64,000 nt of DNA from Candidatus Arcticimaribacter sp. (GCA_002708445.1 PAOB01000034.1:1-64000); one strand, 5' to 3'; counted from the stretch's first letter, positions 50,407 through 60,013 are shown. Made by a program: numbers and translations. The notes: a model not told the origin generated them from the sequence alone.

Positions 50407-51624
50407 ATGTCTTTGTTCAGAGGGAAGAAGATTCTCTTGGGAATCTCAGGAGGAATAGCTGCCTACAAAACTCCTGAGCTCGTACGAGCTTTTATCAAAC
50501 AAGGAGCAGAAGTTAGAATTGTTATGACTCCAGCATCAAAAGACTTTGTTACTCCTCTGACTTTAGCTACTGTTTCTCGAAACCCTGTACACTCCTCCTT
50601 AATTGCTGAAGATCATGATAATCCAACCTGGAATAATCATGTAGAACTGGCGTTATGGGCAGATTATTTTTTAATTGCCCCAGCTACATCCAATACACTT
50701 TCTTCAATGGCTCATGCTCGTTGCAACAATATTGTATTGGCAACTTACTTGTCCTCTCAATGTCCAGTTTTTGTTGCTCCTGCAATGGATTTGGATATGT
50801 TTTCGCATCCAGCAAATCAAAAGAACCTTAGTACTCTTTCCAAAAATAATGTAATTGTACTTCCTACAGAGGAAGGCTTTTTGGCAAGTGGTCTAGAAGG
50901 TAAAGGGCGTATGCCAGAGCCTACAGATATTCTTGCTTACATGGAAAACCACATAAGCAAGACACTTCCTTTATTTGGAAAAAAAGTAGTTCTTACCGCT
51001 GGACCAACTTATGAACCGATTGACCCCGTTCGATTCATAGGAAACAATTCATCAGGTAAAATGGGATTTGAACTTGCTAAAAGAGCTGTTGAACTGGGAG
51101 CTAACGTTATTCTCATATCGGGTCCTTCGGCTATCAACATAAAAAATACAAGTGTAAAGCTACTTTCTGTTGTTACTGCAGATCAGATGTTTGAAAATGC
51201 TAAACTGCATTTTGAGGATGCAGATATTTTTATTGCATCTGCAGCCGTTGCTGACTTTAAGCCAGAAACAAATGCCCGTCAAAAAATAAAAAAGGGAACA
51301 GGTTTTAATCTGATAAACTTGGTGCCTACCCCCGATATTTTAGCTCATCTGGGATCTACTAAAAAGAACCAGTTTTTAGTTGGTTTTGCTTTAGAAACAG
51401 AAAATGAATTAGAAAATGCATCTGAAAAATTAAAGAAAAAAAATCTAGATGCGATCGTATTGAATTCTTTAAATGATGCGCATGCAGGTTTTGGAGGTGA
51501 TCAGAATAAAATTACCTACATTCAACCCAATAAAGCACCTCTTTCATTTGAATTGAAATCAAAAACTGAGGTTGCAATCGATATTTTTGATCAAATCCTT
51601 GAAGCTCATGAAAAACTATTTTAA
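50407..51624 (+). CDS. coaBC: Bifunctional phosphopantothenoylcysteine decarboxylase/synthetase
   Basis: 405 aa from ATG 50407. Flavoprotein decarboxylase part (ILLGISGGIAAYKTPELVRAF, PAMDLDMFSHPANQKN) fused to the synthetase part (GPTYEPIDPVRFIGNNSSGKMGFELA, NDAHAGFGGDQNKI). Two steps of coenzyme A synthesis. Its end overlaps porD by 17 bp in another frame. Confidence 0.97.
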   Translation: MSLFRGKKILLGISGGIAAYKTPELVRAFIKQGAEVRIVMTPASKDFVTPLTLATVSRNPVHSSLIAEDHDNPTWNNHVELALWADYFLIAPATSNTLSSMAHARCNNIVLATYLSSQCPVFVAPAMDLDMFSHPANQKNLSTLSKNNVIVLPTEEGFLASGLEGKGRMPEPTDILAYMENHISKTLPLFGKKVVLTAGPTYEPIDPVRFIGNNSSGKMGFELAKRAVELGANVILISGPSAINIKNTSVKLLSVVTADQMFENAKLHFEDADIFIASAAVADFKPETNARQKIKKGTGFNLINLVPTPDILAHLGSTKKNQFLVGFALETENELENASEKLKKKNLDAIVLNSLNDAHAGFGGDQNKITYIQPNKAPLSFELKSKTEVAIDIFDQILEAHEKLF

Positions 51625-52498
51625 TTTCGCCTTCTTTTTTTTAATTGGTTTTATTGGTGTAGCTCAGGAAATTAATTTCCAGCTTACTGTCAATTCCGAT
51701 TTGGTGAATCAGACCAACCAACAAATATTCAAGACCTTAGAACAAAGTATCAATGAGTTCATGAACAACAGAGCATGGACAAATCAAGAGCGATCAAATG
51801 AAGAAAAGCTAGATTGCAGTATGGTATTGAACCTTACGGGTTACAACAATACTCAATTCGAAGGAACCCTTCAAGTGCAGATTCAGCGCCCCGTTTACAA
51901 TACCAATTTCAAAACCCCAATTTTAAATTATCTGGACAAAGACATTAGTTTCAGTTATCAAGAATATCAGCCCCTTTTTTACAATACATCAACCTACGAA
52001 TCAAACTTAATTTCTTTGTTAAGTTTTTATGCTTTCATCAGTTTGGGTATGGAAGCAGATACTTTTGAAGAAAAAGGAGGAAGTGTTTTTTATGGAGTAG
52101 CCCAACAAATTCTCAACTTGACAAATCAAAACCAAAAAAAAGGATGGAATCAAGCTGATGGAAATCGTAATCGATATTGGTTAATAGACAACCTATCATC
52201 AAATACTTTCAAAGAATACAGAACAGCTATGTATGGGTATCATCGCTTGGGGCTTGACATGATGACAGAAGACCCTGTTACAGCAAAGCAAAATATTATG
52301 AGTTCAATTGAAAGTCTCAATCGTTTGTTCTCCAGGCGTCCCAATGCTTTTTTAAATCAAATATTTTTTGATGCGAAGTCAGATGAAATTGTAGATATTT
52401 TTTCGGACGGACCTGAGGTTGATTTTCAAAAAACCTTGAATTTACTTAATAAAATTGCTCCTTTTTTTGGTCCAAAGTGGAAACGCATCAAATACTAA
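51608..52498 (+). CDS. DUF4835 / PorD-family protein
   Basis: 296 aa from ATG 51608. Signal peptide (FAFFFLIGFIGVAQ) then INFQLTVNSDLVNQTNQQIFKTLEQSI, RPVYNTNFKTPILNYLDKDISFSYQEYQPL, SLLSFYAFISLGMEADTF. The DUF4835 family includes PorD, linked genetically to type IX secretion. Conserved neighbours coaBC and recN match other Flavobacteria. Confidence 0.88.
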   Translation: MKNYFNFAFFFLIGFIGVAQEINFQLTVNSDLVNQTNQQIFKTLEQSINEFMNNRAWTNQERSNEEKLDCSMVLNLTGYNNTQFEGTLQVQIQRPVYNTNFKTPILNYLDKDISFSYQEYQPLFYNTSTYESNLISLLSFYAFISLGMEADTFEEKGGSVFYGVAQQILNLTNQNQKKGWNQADGNRNRYWLIDNLSSNTFKEYRTAMYGYHRLGLDMMTEDPVTAKQNIMSSIESLNRLFSRRPNAFLNQIFFDAKSDEIVDIFSDGPEVDFQKTLNLLNKIAPFFGPKWKRIKY

Positions 52499-52507
52499 GC
52501 AATTTAC

Positions 52508-52538
52508 TTGAAATTAGGGAGGATGTAATTTATATTTG
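52508..52538 (+). promoter_or_regulatory. Promoter of recN: TTG-N20-TATATTTG
   Basis: -33 TTG at 52508-52510 and -7 TATATTTG at 52531-52538 with a 20-bp spacer, 22 bp before the recN GTG. Good match to the Bacteroidota consensus. Confidence 0.55.
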
Positions 52539-52560
52539 AACTTCACAAACTGCAATTGAA

Positions 52561-54213
52561 GTGATCACTGGACTGGTAATAAAAAATTTCGCATTAATAG
52601 ATCATCTGGAGGTAAATTTCTCAGAAGGAATGACTAGTATTACTGGAGAGACTGGAGCTGGAAAGTCAATCTTGTTGGGTGGGCTTGGACTAATTTTAGG
52701 TAAAAGGGCGGATTTATCCACACTTAAAAACCCTGATGAGAAGTGTTTTGTGGAAGCAACCTTTTCTATCAAAGAATATCAACTTGAACAATTGTTTGAA
52801 GAATTGGACTTGGACTATGATTCGATTTCGTTTATTCGAAGAGAGATATTGCCCTCAGGGAAGTCTAGAGCATTCATCAACGACAGTCCAGTAAACTTAG
52901 ATGTACTTCAGCGTTTGGGGCAAGAATTGATTGATGTTCACTCCCAACATCAAACCTTATCGCTCACACAGTCGGACTATCAATTGGAAGTTTTAGATGC
53001 TTTGGCTGAAAATAAAGAGCTTTTAAAAACGTACCAAATCAAGTTGAATACCTACAAAAACTTGCAGAAGCGGTTAGTTGAACTAAATGCTTTACAAGAT
53101 TCTCAGAAACAAGATTTAGATTACACAAGTTTTCTTTTGGAAGAGCTGAACGATGCTGCTCTTGAAGTAGGCATGTTAGCTCCACTAGAAGAAGAAGAGC
53201 AAGAATTGGTTAATGCTGAGGAAATAATCACCAATTTGGTTAAGGCCAATCAAATAATTGAAGAAGAACAGATGGGTGTTGAAGTTCAGGTGAATGAAAT
53301 TCGGTCAGCCTTGCTCAAAGTATCTTCTTTATCAGAGAAACTTTTGCCTTTGTTTGATCGTTTGGAAAGTTTAAAAATAGAACTAACTGACTTGAACCAA
53401 GACATTCAGTTTAAATCGGAGCAAATAGAGGCCAACCCTGAACGCTTAGAGCTTGTTCAAAGTTCTTTAAAAAAAATTTATGATCTTCAATCGAAGCATC
53501 AATGTCAATCCATAGAAGAACTTATTTCCATAAAAGAGAATTTGGAAAAAAAAGTTGATTCAACAGCCACACTCGAACAAGACTTAATTGTATTAGATAA
53601 AGAGATCAATCAGTTGGAACAAGAACTTCATGAATTAACTGAGAGTCTGTCAAATAATAGAAAAAGTACCCTACCTTCTTTTACTGAAGAACTTGAATCT
53701 CTTTTGGAGCACTTGGGAATGCCTAATGCACGTTTCAAGATTAATCTTTCTCCAAGTGATCGCTTTTTGTCTCACGGAAAAGACGAGCTTATTCTTGAGT
53801 TTTCAGCAAATCAAGGATCCAATTTTGGGACGTTAAAGAAAATAGCGTCTGGAGGAGAATTATCACGTATTATGCTTTCAATCAAGGCGATATTGTCTCG
53901 TTTCAAAACATTACCTACCATAATATTTGATGAAATTGACACTGGTGTTTCTGGGGAGATTTCTTACAAAATTGCTGAGGTAATGCATCAAATGAGTCAG
54001 TACATGCAGGTCGTGACTATTTCTCATTTACCTCAAGTTGCTGCTAAGGGATCACATCATTTTAAGGTTTTTAAAGAATTTAAAAATGAAAGTACTTTTA
54101 CCCAGCTAAAAAAATTAAACCCTACCGAACGCATTCAGGAAGTTGCCCAAATGCTTGGAGGTGAAGAAATTTCTGAAACTGCAATTCAACACGCCAAAGA
54201 ATTATTGAATTAA
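52561..54213 (+). CDS. recN: DNA repair ATPase RecN
   Basis: 550 aa, GTG start. SMC-like: Walker A TGETGAGKSILLGGLG at the N-terminus, long coiled coil in the middle (about 155-370), then the ABC signature ASGGELSRIMLSIKA and Walker B TIIFDEIDTGVSGE. Holds broken chromosome ends together during recombination repair. A TTATCCACA sequence inside (52714-52722) is probably fortuitous. Confidence 0.97.
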   Translation: MITGLVIKNFALIDHLEVNFSEGMTSITGETGAGKSILLGGLGLILGKRADLSTLKNPDEKCFVEATFSIKEYQLEQLFEELDLDYDSISFIRREILPSGKSRAFINDSPVNLDVLQRLGQELIDVHSQHQTLSLTQSDYQLEVLDALAENKELLKTYQIKLNTYKNLQKRLVELNALQDSQKQDLDYTSFLLEELNDAALEVGMLAPLEEEEQELVNAEEIITNLVKANQIIEEEQMGVEVQVNEIRSALLKVSSLSEKLLPLFDRLESLKIELTDLNQDIQFKSEQIEANPERLELVQSSLKKIYDLQSKHQCQSIEELISIKENLEKKVDSTATLEQDLIVLDKEINQLEQELHELTESLSNNRKSTLPSFTEELESLLEHLGMPNARFKINLSPSDRFLSHGKDELILEFSANQGSNFGTLKKIASGGELSRIMLSIKAILSRFKTLPTIIFDEIDTGVSGEISYKIAEVMHQMSQYMQVVTISHLPQVAAKGSHHFKVFKEFKNESTFTQLKKLNPTERIQEVAQMLGGEEISETAIQHAKELLN

Positions 54214-54215
54214 CC

Positions 54216-54223
54216 TATCTTTG
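54216..54223 (+). promoter_or_regulatory. -7 box TATCTTTG of fabI
   Basis: Perfect TAnnTTTG, 27 bp before the fabI ATG and just downstream of recN's stop. Confidence 0.55.
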
Positions 54224-54250
54224 CTTTTTTATAAATCAAAACAATTAAAT

Positions 54251-55066
54251 ATGTCTCATCAACTTCTAGCTGGGAAAAAAGGAATCATTTTTGGAGCACT
54301 AGACAACCAATCAATCGCATGGAAAACTGCCGAAAGTGTTCACGAACAAGGAGGACAAATCGTGTTGACTAATGCCCCCGTTGCGCTTCGAATGGGAACA
54401 ATCAATAACTTAGCAGCGAAAATTGACGCACCAGTAATACCTGCAGATGCAACATCAATCAAAGATCTTGAAGATTTGATCGATCAAGCTGTGACTCATT
54501 TAGGAGGGCCTTTAGATTTTGTATTGCATTCTATTTGAATGTCTGTAAATGTTAGAAAAGGAAAGCAGTACACCGATCTAAACCACGATTGGATGACCAA
54601 AGGATGGGATGTTTCTGCAGTTTCTTTTCATAAATTGCTACAAACATTGTACAAAAAGGATGCTATGAAACCTGGAGGAAGTATTGTTGCTCTAACTTAC
54701 ATTGCAGCTCAAAGAACGTTTCCTAACTACAATGATATGGCAGACAATAAGGCTTATCTTGAATCTATTGCGAGAAGCTTTGGCTATTTTATGGGTAAAG
54801 ACAAACAAGTTCGTGTGAATACCATTTCTCAGTCTCCTACCTTAACCACAGCAGGGCAGGGGGTCGAAGGTTTAGATGGATTTCTAAACTATGCAGAAAA
54901 GATGTCTCCTCTGGGCAATGCATCAGCAAAAGAATGTGCTGATTACACTGTAATGATGTTTTCTGATTTTACTCGAAAAGTTACTATGCAAAATTTATTT
55001 CATGATGGTGGATTTTCAAATACAGGGGTAAGTCAAGATATTATTGATATGCTTCAAAAAGAATAG
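54251..55066 (+). pseudogene. fabI: Enoyl-ACP reductase FabI, interrupted by an in-frame TGA
   Basis: 271-codon reading frame starting ATG 54251 (MSHQLLAGKKGIIFGAL). Codon 96 (54536-54538) is TGA; the frame then goes on unbroken with MSVNVRKGKQYTD...YNDMADNKAYLESIARSFGYF...RVNTISQSP to 55066. The context reads LHSI-stop-MSVNV, where FabI has a conserved Gly (SIG, Gly93 in E. coli, part of the NAD/triclosan site). GGA to TGA is one substitution. All other family motifs are intact, so inactivation is very recent, or a sequencing error, or the TGA is read through. Two separate proteins would split the Rossmann fold and are unlikely to work unless they assemble. Confidence 0.85.
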
Positions 55067-55075
55067 TTTTAAATT

Positions 55076-56044
55076 ATGGAACAGCGATTTCCTTTTCTCC
55101 ATGCACTTCAAGATTTTTCTTTGGAAAGAGGCAGGTCACGTTCTTTTTTAATTTTTCTGTCGCTTTCATTCATATTTTGGTTAACTACTAAGTTTTCTAA
55201 TCAATACACAGAGGTACTTCCTTTAGAGGTAAGCTTTAATGAATATCCAGCTGGGGTAGTACCTACATCAGACACTTCCTCGGAGATTCAATTAACCTTG
55301 ACAGCTTCAGGTTTTCAACTGTTTTTTTATAAAATTTTGGGAACTAAATTAGTTTTAGACTCAAGAAAAGGTGCTTTTGATGATGGAATTGCTACTCTTT
55401 CATTGGAGTTAAGTCAACAAGAAATTCAAGATCAGCTTTTTGGGTCTTTGGTTATCAATTCTATTTTTCCTAATACTGTAAGTTTTGAATACACCCAACT
55501 GAGCAACAAACGTTTAGCTGTTGCTCTTCAAAACAATCTAGATTTATCGGCAGGCTTTGGAATTTCCGAACCTCTTCAATTTATTCCCGATAGCATTAAT
55601 GTCATCGGAGCCTCTATTATCTTGGATGCTTTAAAAGAAGTTTATCTCAACACGGAGCAAAAATCAAAAATTAAAAAATCTTTTACAGATCAATTCAAAC
55701 TCGTAAATCCACTGTCAAATCAGTTGGAGTTTTCAGAATCCACCGTTACTCTCAAAGCTATTGTTGATCGATTTTCAGAAACCTCCCTTAAGGTTCCCAT
55801 TCGATTATTAAATGTTCCTGACTCCATAGCTTTGAAATTGTTTCCTGCAGATGTTGAAGTTGTTTTTTCTGCTAGTCTTTCAAAAATTAAGACTATCGAT
55901 GCCAATGACTTCGTTATTTCTTCCGATTTCAACAATTTAAGAAAAGAAGATTTAAAGATGAATTTGCAATTGATTCAAGCTCCAGATCTTCTCCAAAACA
56001 TTCGATGGAGTCCAAAAGAAGTAGAATACTTAATTCGCAAATAG
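55076..56044 (+). CDS. YbbR-domain protein (CdaR-like)
   Basis: 322 aa. One membrane helix near the N-terminus (residues 25-38, LIFLSLSFIFWLTTKF) and repeats of YbbR type, e.g. LPLEVSFNEYPAGVVP, PDSINVIGASIILDALKEVYLNTE and KVPIRLLNVPDSIALKLFPADVEVVFSA. In Firmicutes YbbR proteins regulate diadenylate cyclase; no cdaA is in the window. The gene precedes coaE, an arrangement common in Bacteroidota, with a 2-bp gap. Confidence 0.85.
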   Translation: MEQRFPFLHALQDFSLERGRSRSFLIFLSLSFIFWLTTKFSNQYTEVLPLEVSFNEYPAGVVPTSDTSSEIQLTLTASGFQLFFYKILGTKLVLDSRKGAFDDGIATLSLELSQQEIQDQLFGSLVINSIFPNTVSFEYTQLSNKRLAVALQNNLDLSAGFGISEPLQFIPDSINVIGASIILDALKEVYLNTEQKSKIKKSFTDQFKLVNPLSNQLEFSESTVTLKAIVDRFSETSLKVPIRLLNVPDSIALKLFPADVEVVFSASLSKIKTIDANDFVISSDFNNLRKEDLKMNLQLIQAPDLLQNIRWSPKEVEYLIRK

Positions 56045-56046
56045 TT

Positions 56047-56634
56047 ATGCCTAGAATTGTTGGATTAACGGGAGGTATTGGTAGTGGAAAATCGCGGATA
56101 GCGGGGCGTTTTGCTGAACTTGGAGTGCCATGTTACATTGCAGATGATCGAGCTAAAGAATTGATGAATTCTAGTACAAGTCTTCGAAATGCAATTCTTG
56201 AAAATTTTGGACCACAAAGTTATGCAGATGATAAGCTTAATAGAGAGTTTATTTCTAACCTTGTTTTTAAGGATATGGATCGTTTAGTCTTGCTTAACGC
56301 TCTTGTCCACCCAGCTGTTGCACAAGACTTCTCGGAATGGATTAGCGAGCAAAATTCCTCATATGTCATAAAGGAAGCAGCTATTTTGTTTGAAAGTGGT
56401 GGAGCAGAGCAATGTGATGAAGTGATCTTGGTTACTGCTCCCATGGAAACTCGAATAGAACGTGTTTTGGCACGAGATCATTCTACGGTAGATGCGATAA
56501 AAAGTCGCATGTCAAAACAATGGGCAGATGAAAAGAAAATTCCTTTAGCAGACTACCACATTGAAAACATTAAATGGGAGGATACTTTAACTAAAATTGA
56601 TGTGTTGCATCAAAAATTACTTCAAAACCTTTAA
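56047..56634 (+). CDS. coaE: Dephospho-CoA kinase
   Basis: 195 aa from ATG 56047. Walker A GLTGGIGSGKSRIAG; the DDRAKELM substrate region; LVHPAV; KEAAILFESGGAEQCDEVILV; lid RVLARDHSTVDAIKSRM. Final step of CoA synthesis. An earlier frame start inside ybbR is excluded. Confidence 0.96.
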   Translation: MPRIVGLTGGIGSGKSRIAGRFAELGVPCYIADDRAKELMNSSTSLRNAILENFGPQSYADDKLNREFISNLVFKDMDRLVLLNALVHPAVAQDFSEWISEQNSSYVIKEAAILFESGGAEQCDEVILVTAPMETRIERVLARDHSTVDAIKSRMSKQWADEKKIPLADYHIENIKWEDTLTKIDVLHQKLLQNL

Positions 56635-56669
56635 CTGCTTTGTTTCAGCTATTTTTCATTAAATTGAGT

Positions 56670-56677
56670 TAAATTTG
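56670..56677 (+). promoter_or_regulatory. -7 box TAAATTTG of the histidine-kinase gene
   Basis: TAnnTTTG match 24 bp before the ATG at 56702; an apparent TTG start at 56675 lies within it and is rejected. Confidence 0.5.
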
Positions 56678-56701
56678 TGGTGTGCAAAACAATTTTTTCA
56701 A

Positions 56702-58297
56702 ATGAAAAAAAAACAATTTTTATCTCTGGTAATATTCATGCTTTTTTCCCTTTCTGGGATTATTTTTATTCAAGGGTATTGGATTTACACTTCAATGAAA
56801 AATATTGAAGAAGAGTTTTCTCTTACGGTAAGACAGGCGCTTAGTTCTGTTGCGGAAGAAGTTCAAGTGCGTGAGCTTCGTTATTATTTTGATCAGTTCG
56901 AAACCGTAATTGATTCTGCTGGTTCTCCCGAGACCTCAGAGTTTAGAGATGTATTTTTGTTTTATGATAATGATGCACCATCAAATTTATCAGCTCTTCA
57001 CGCATTTGGAATTTTAGAAGAGGAGTACAACGTTCCCGTAAATAGTTTAGATAATGTTTCAAAATCGAATAAAAAATTAAAAGACTTTAAAGGGGTAAGG
57101 ACTACCACCATCTTAAAAGAAACCTTTGATCGAGAAAATCGAGTTTCTTTGTCGATTAAAAAATTAAAAGACATTGAACGGATCAACGCTTTTGAACAAG
57201 CGACCTACAAAGCTTTTTTTTCAGACTTAGCAAATACATTCCCTATTCATAAACGATTAAATTCTTATGAATTGGAAGTGATTTTGCAAAGGTCTTTTAT
57301 CGAAAGAAACATTATTACTCCATTTGAGTTTGGAGTTTTTAGTGATGGTTTAGCAACCAAAGTCAGTTCAAATAATTACATCGAAAATCAGATAGGGCCT
57401 CAATATTCAGTCCCGTTATTCCTTGAAAATGAAGGAGTAAACACTTATGATTTGGTAGTTTCATTCCCTAAAAAAAACAGTTATTTAACTTCTTCAATAA
57501 TTGGAATTACGCTCCTTTCATTAGCTTTAACACTATTAATTATTATTGTTTGTGCTTATTCGATTTACGAAATTGTACAACAAAAAAAGATTTCTGAAAT
57601 TAAGTCGGATTTCATCAATAATATGTCTCACGAATTCAAAACTCCAATTGCCACAATCAATTTGGCAATTGATGCTTTGACAAACAAAAGCGTAAAAAAT
57701 GATCCCGAAAAGGTAGATCGTTATCTGACCATGCTTAGAGAGGAAAATAAAAGAATGCAAGATCAGGTTGAAAATGTTTTGATGATTTCTCAGTTGGACC
57801 GCGGTTCAACTCCTCTTGAAGTTCAATCTCATGCAATTAATACTCTTGTTGAAGAGGCAATGAGCCATGTTGCATTGATTATCAAAAGTAAAAATGGAAC
57901 TTTAAAAAGTATGTTGATGGCTGAAGATCAGAATGTTGCTGTTGATAAAAATCATTTTATGAATGTATTTGTCAACCTCTTAGACAACGCGATAAAGTAT
58001 TCTTTAGAAGCTCCACTTGTTGAAGTTAAAACTTTTAATGAAGAAGAAAGCTGGGTTTTTGAAATAAAAGATTATGGAATAGGGATGGATTCTGACACAA
58101 TGAAATTGATTTTCAAGAAATTTTATCGTCAACAAGGAGGGAATATTCACAACATAAAAGGACACGGTTTGGGTCTTTCTTACGTAAAAAAAATAGTTGA
58201 ATTGCATAATGGCACGATTCATGTACAAAGTGAGAAAGGTAGGGGTACAACCTTCCAGGTGCGTTTACCCCTTGTAAACGATAAAATCAGTGTTTAA
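56702..58297 (+). CDS. Sensor histidine kinase
   Basis: 531 aa from ATG 56702. Two membrane helices (about 8-28 and 265-290) enclose a periplasmic sensor region of about 235 residues with no recognisable domain. No HAMP; the HisKA phospho-acceptor H310 is in NNMSHEFKTPIATINLAIDAL, and HATPase boxes N (VFVNLLDNAIKYS), G1 (EIKDYGIGMD) and G2 (GHGLGLSYVKKIVELHNG) are intact. Forms a two-component pair with the next gene (20 bp). Layout resembles RprX/RprY-type systems. Confidence 0.93.
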   Translation: MKKKQFLSLVIFMLFSLSGIIFIQGYWIYTSMKNIEEEFSLTVRQALSSVAEEVQVRELRYYFDQFETVIDSAGSPETSEFRDVFLFYDNDAPSNLSALHAFGILEEEYNVPVNSLDNVSKSNKKLKDFKGVRTTTILKETFDRENRVSLSIKKLKDIERINAFEQATYKAFFSDLANTFPIHKRLNSYELEVILQRSFIERNIITPFEFGVFSDGLATKVSSNNYIENQIGPQYSVPLFLENEGVNTYDLVVSFPKKNSYLTSSIIGITLLSLALTLLIIIVCAYSIYEIVQQKKISEIKSDFINNMSHEFKTPIATINLAIDALTNKSVKNDPEKVDRYLTMLREENKRMQDQVENVLMISQLDRGSTPLEVQSHAINTLVEEAMSHVALIIKSKNGTLKSMLMAEDQNVAVDKNHFMNVFVNLLDNAIKYSLEAPLVEVKTFNEEESWVFEIKDYGIGMDSDTMKLIFKKFYRQQGGNIHNIKGHGLGLSYVKKIVELHNGTIHVQSEKGRGTTFQVRLPLVNDKISV

Positions 58298-58317
58298 TTT
58301 GAATTAACCTTCTAATT

Positions 58318-59031
58318 ATGAAAGTAGAAAACAAAAAAATACTCTTAGTAGAAGATGATCCAAACTTTGGTAACATCCTCAAAGAGTACTTATCCATAAA
58401 TGGATATGAAGTTACTTTGGCTAAAAACGGAATCGAAGGTTTCGAGAAGTTCAAAAAAGACCTGTTTGACCTTTGCCTCCTTGATGTTATGATGCCCTAC
58501 AAAGATGGTTTTACACTGGCGAAAGAGATCCGAGAAAAGAACGATCAAGTACCATTAATCTTTCTGACAGCAAAATCCTTAAAAGAAGATGTTTTGAAAG
58601 GTTTTAAATTGGGAGCTGACGATTATGTTTCAAAACCATTTGATTCTGAAGTTTTGCTTGCGAAAATCAAATCCATTCTGTCTAGAAGAGTAACACAGTC
58701 TCATGTAGAATCTGAAGAAATTGATTTTAAAATTGGATCATTTGACTTCAATTCTAAGTTGAGAATGTTAACTTTCAAAGACGATGACCCCATTAAATTA
58801 TCCCCAAAAGAAAACCAGCTCTTACGTTTGTTAGCCTTACACGTGAATGATTTACTCTCGCGAGAAACCGCTTTGAACAGAATCTGGAATGATGATAATT
58901 ATTTCACATCCAGAAGTATGGACGTGTACATTGCCAAATTGAGAAAATATCTTCGACTGGATCCTAATGTTGAAATTCTAAACATTCATGGAGAAGGCTT
59001 TCGTTTGGTAGTAAATGTACTGGCAAAATAA
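58318..59031 (+). CDS. OmpR-family response regulator
   Basis: 237 aa. Receiver with acidic pocket E12-D13-D14, phospho-acceptor D56 (LLDVMMP) and Lys in YVSKPFDSE; C-terminal winged helix (IKLSPKENQLLRLLALHVNDLLSRETALNRIW). Partner of the upstream kinase. The 3' end meets xerD on the other strand with no spacer. Confidence 0.95.
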   Translation: MKVENKKILLVEDDPNFGNILKEYLSINGYEVTLAKNGIEGFEKFKKDLFDLCLLDVMMPYKDGFTLAKEIREKNDQVPLIFLTAKSLKEDVLKGFKLGADDYVSKPFDSEVLLAKIKSILSRRVTQSHVESEEIDFKIGSFDFNSKLRMLTFKDDDPIKLSPKENQLLRLLALHVNDLLSRETALNRIWNDDNYFTSRSMDVYIAKLRKYLRLDPNVEILNIHGEGFRLVVNVLAK

Positions 59032-59928
59032 TTAGTTATTTCTCGGATGAAAGTTTTCTAAAACTTGTGATAGCTGTTGGGTATCTAAATGCATGTAAAC
59101 CTCGGTTGTGGTAATGCTCTCGTGTCCCATAAGGGTTTGAATTGTCCTTAGATCAGCTCCATTTTCCAAAAGATGTGTTGCAAAAGAATGTCGAAAGGTA
59201 TGGGGACTTATTTTTTCATCAATGTTCGCTTTTTTGGCTAGTTGTTTTACAAGGGTAAAAATCATCGCACGAGTAAGTTTTTTGCCATTCCGATTGAGAA
59301 AAAGAGTGTCGCGATCTTCATTGTCAATTTTGTTAAGTACTCGAACTTCATTTTTGTAGTATTTAATGTATTTTTTGGCGTAAGCTCCCAGTGGAACCAA
59401 ACGTTGTTTGTCTCCTTTCCCAGTAATGAGCATCATATTTTCTTTGAAATAGAGATCCGATATTTTGAGTTCTACCAATTCACTTACACGCAAACCACTT
59501 CCGTAAAGGGTTTCAATGATGGCTCTATTTCGATGACCTAGAGGATTCCCCAAATCAATGATACTAAGAATTTTCTCGATTTCATCTAAAGATAATACTG
59601 TTGGTAGTTTGCGTCCCAATTTTGGGCTTTCGATTAGGTCTATGGGTGATGATTCTCGATATCCCTCAAAAATCAAAAAATTAAAAAAACTTTTTAAACC
59701 CGAAATGCGGCGTGCTTGAGAACTTGCCTCAACAATTTTAGCCTCTTCATATAAAAAGTGCTGTACATCCTCTTTTGAGCAATTTAGCGGGGTACAAGAG
59801 TTGTTTTCTGAATAAAAATTCATCAACGCCTGAACATCTAAAACATAACTTGCGATTGAGTTCTTCGATAAACCGCGTTCAATTTTGAGGTAGTGTTCGT
59901 AATGCTTGAGCGATTCTTTCCAGTTCAT
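59032..59928 (-). CDS. xerD: Tyrosine recombinase XerD
   Basis: 298 aa. Catalytic residues: Arg in YGSGLRVSELVEL, His/Arg in [15 protein letters not shown], His in MGHESITTTEVY and Tyr nucleophile just after. Resolves chromosome dimers at dif with XerC. N-terminal SAM-like domain LKHYEHYLKIERGLSKNSIASY is normal. Chromosomal housekeeping copy, distinct from the decayed recombinase at 61994-63150. The -7 box lies 4 bp before the ATG. Confidence 0.93.
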   Translation of the reverse strand: MNWKESLKHYEHYLKIERGLSKNSIASYVLDVQALMNFYSENNSCTPLNCSKEDVQHFLYEEAKIVEASSQARRISGLKSFFNFLIFEGYRESSPIDLIESPKLGRKLPTVLSLDEIEKILSIIDLGNPLGHRNRAIIETLYGSGLRVSELVELKISDLYFKENMMLITGKGDKQRLVPLGAYAKKYIKYYKNEVRVLNKIDNEDRDTLFLNRNGKKLTRAMIFTLVKQLAKKANIDEKISPHTFRHSFATHLLENGADLRTIQTLMGHESITTTEVYMHLDTQQLSQVLENFHPRNN

Positions 59929-59932
59929 AGCT

Positions 59933-59940
59933 CAAAAATA
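59933..59940 (-). promoter_or_regulatory. -7 box TATTTTTG of xerD
   Basis: TAnnTTTG on the minus strand, ending 4 bp before the xerD ATG; predicts a leaderless or nearly leaderless message. Confidence 0.45.
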
Positions 59941-59990
59941 AGCTTTTTGTTCTTCTTTGATCGTAGCCGAGCATTCTAAAAAACTTTGAC

Positions 59991-59998
59991 TATTTTTG
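59991..59998 (+). promoter_or_regulatory. -7 box TATTTTTG of aroQ
   Basis: TAnnTTTG match on the plus strand, 15 bp before the aroQ ATG at 60014. Confidence 0.45.
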
Positions 59999-60013
59999 TT
60001 TAAAATCTTGTAA

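Noticed and set aside
52714-52722. TTATCCACA inside recN as a functional DnaA box
   Set aside because: Single occurrence inside a coding sequence, explained by protein coding; no neighbours.
54251-55066. Genome-wide TGA-to-glycine reassignment to explain fabI
   Set aside because: TGA ends several normal genes here (murQ at 32531-32533, the GNAT gene at 44817-44819, DUF3050 at 8055-8057), so the code is standard.
54539-55066. Downstream half of fabI as an independent gene with its own ATG
   Set aside because: The ATG is the natural Met of the SIGM motif and the upstream half is perfectly in frame; a separate protein would lack the NAD-binding half.
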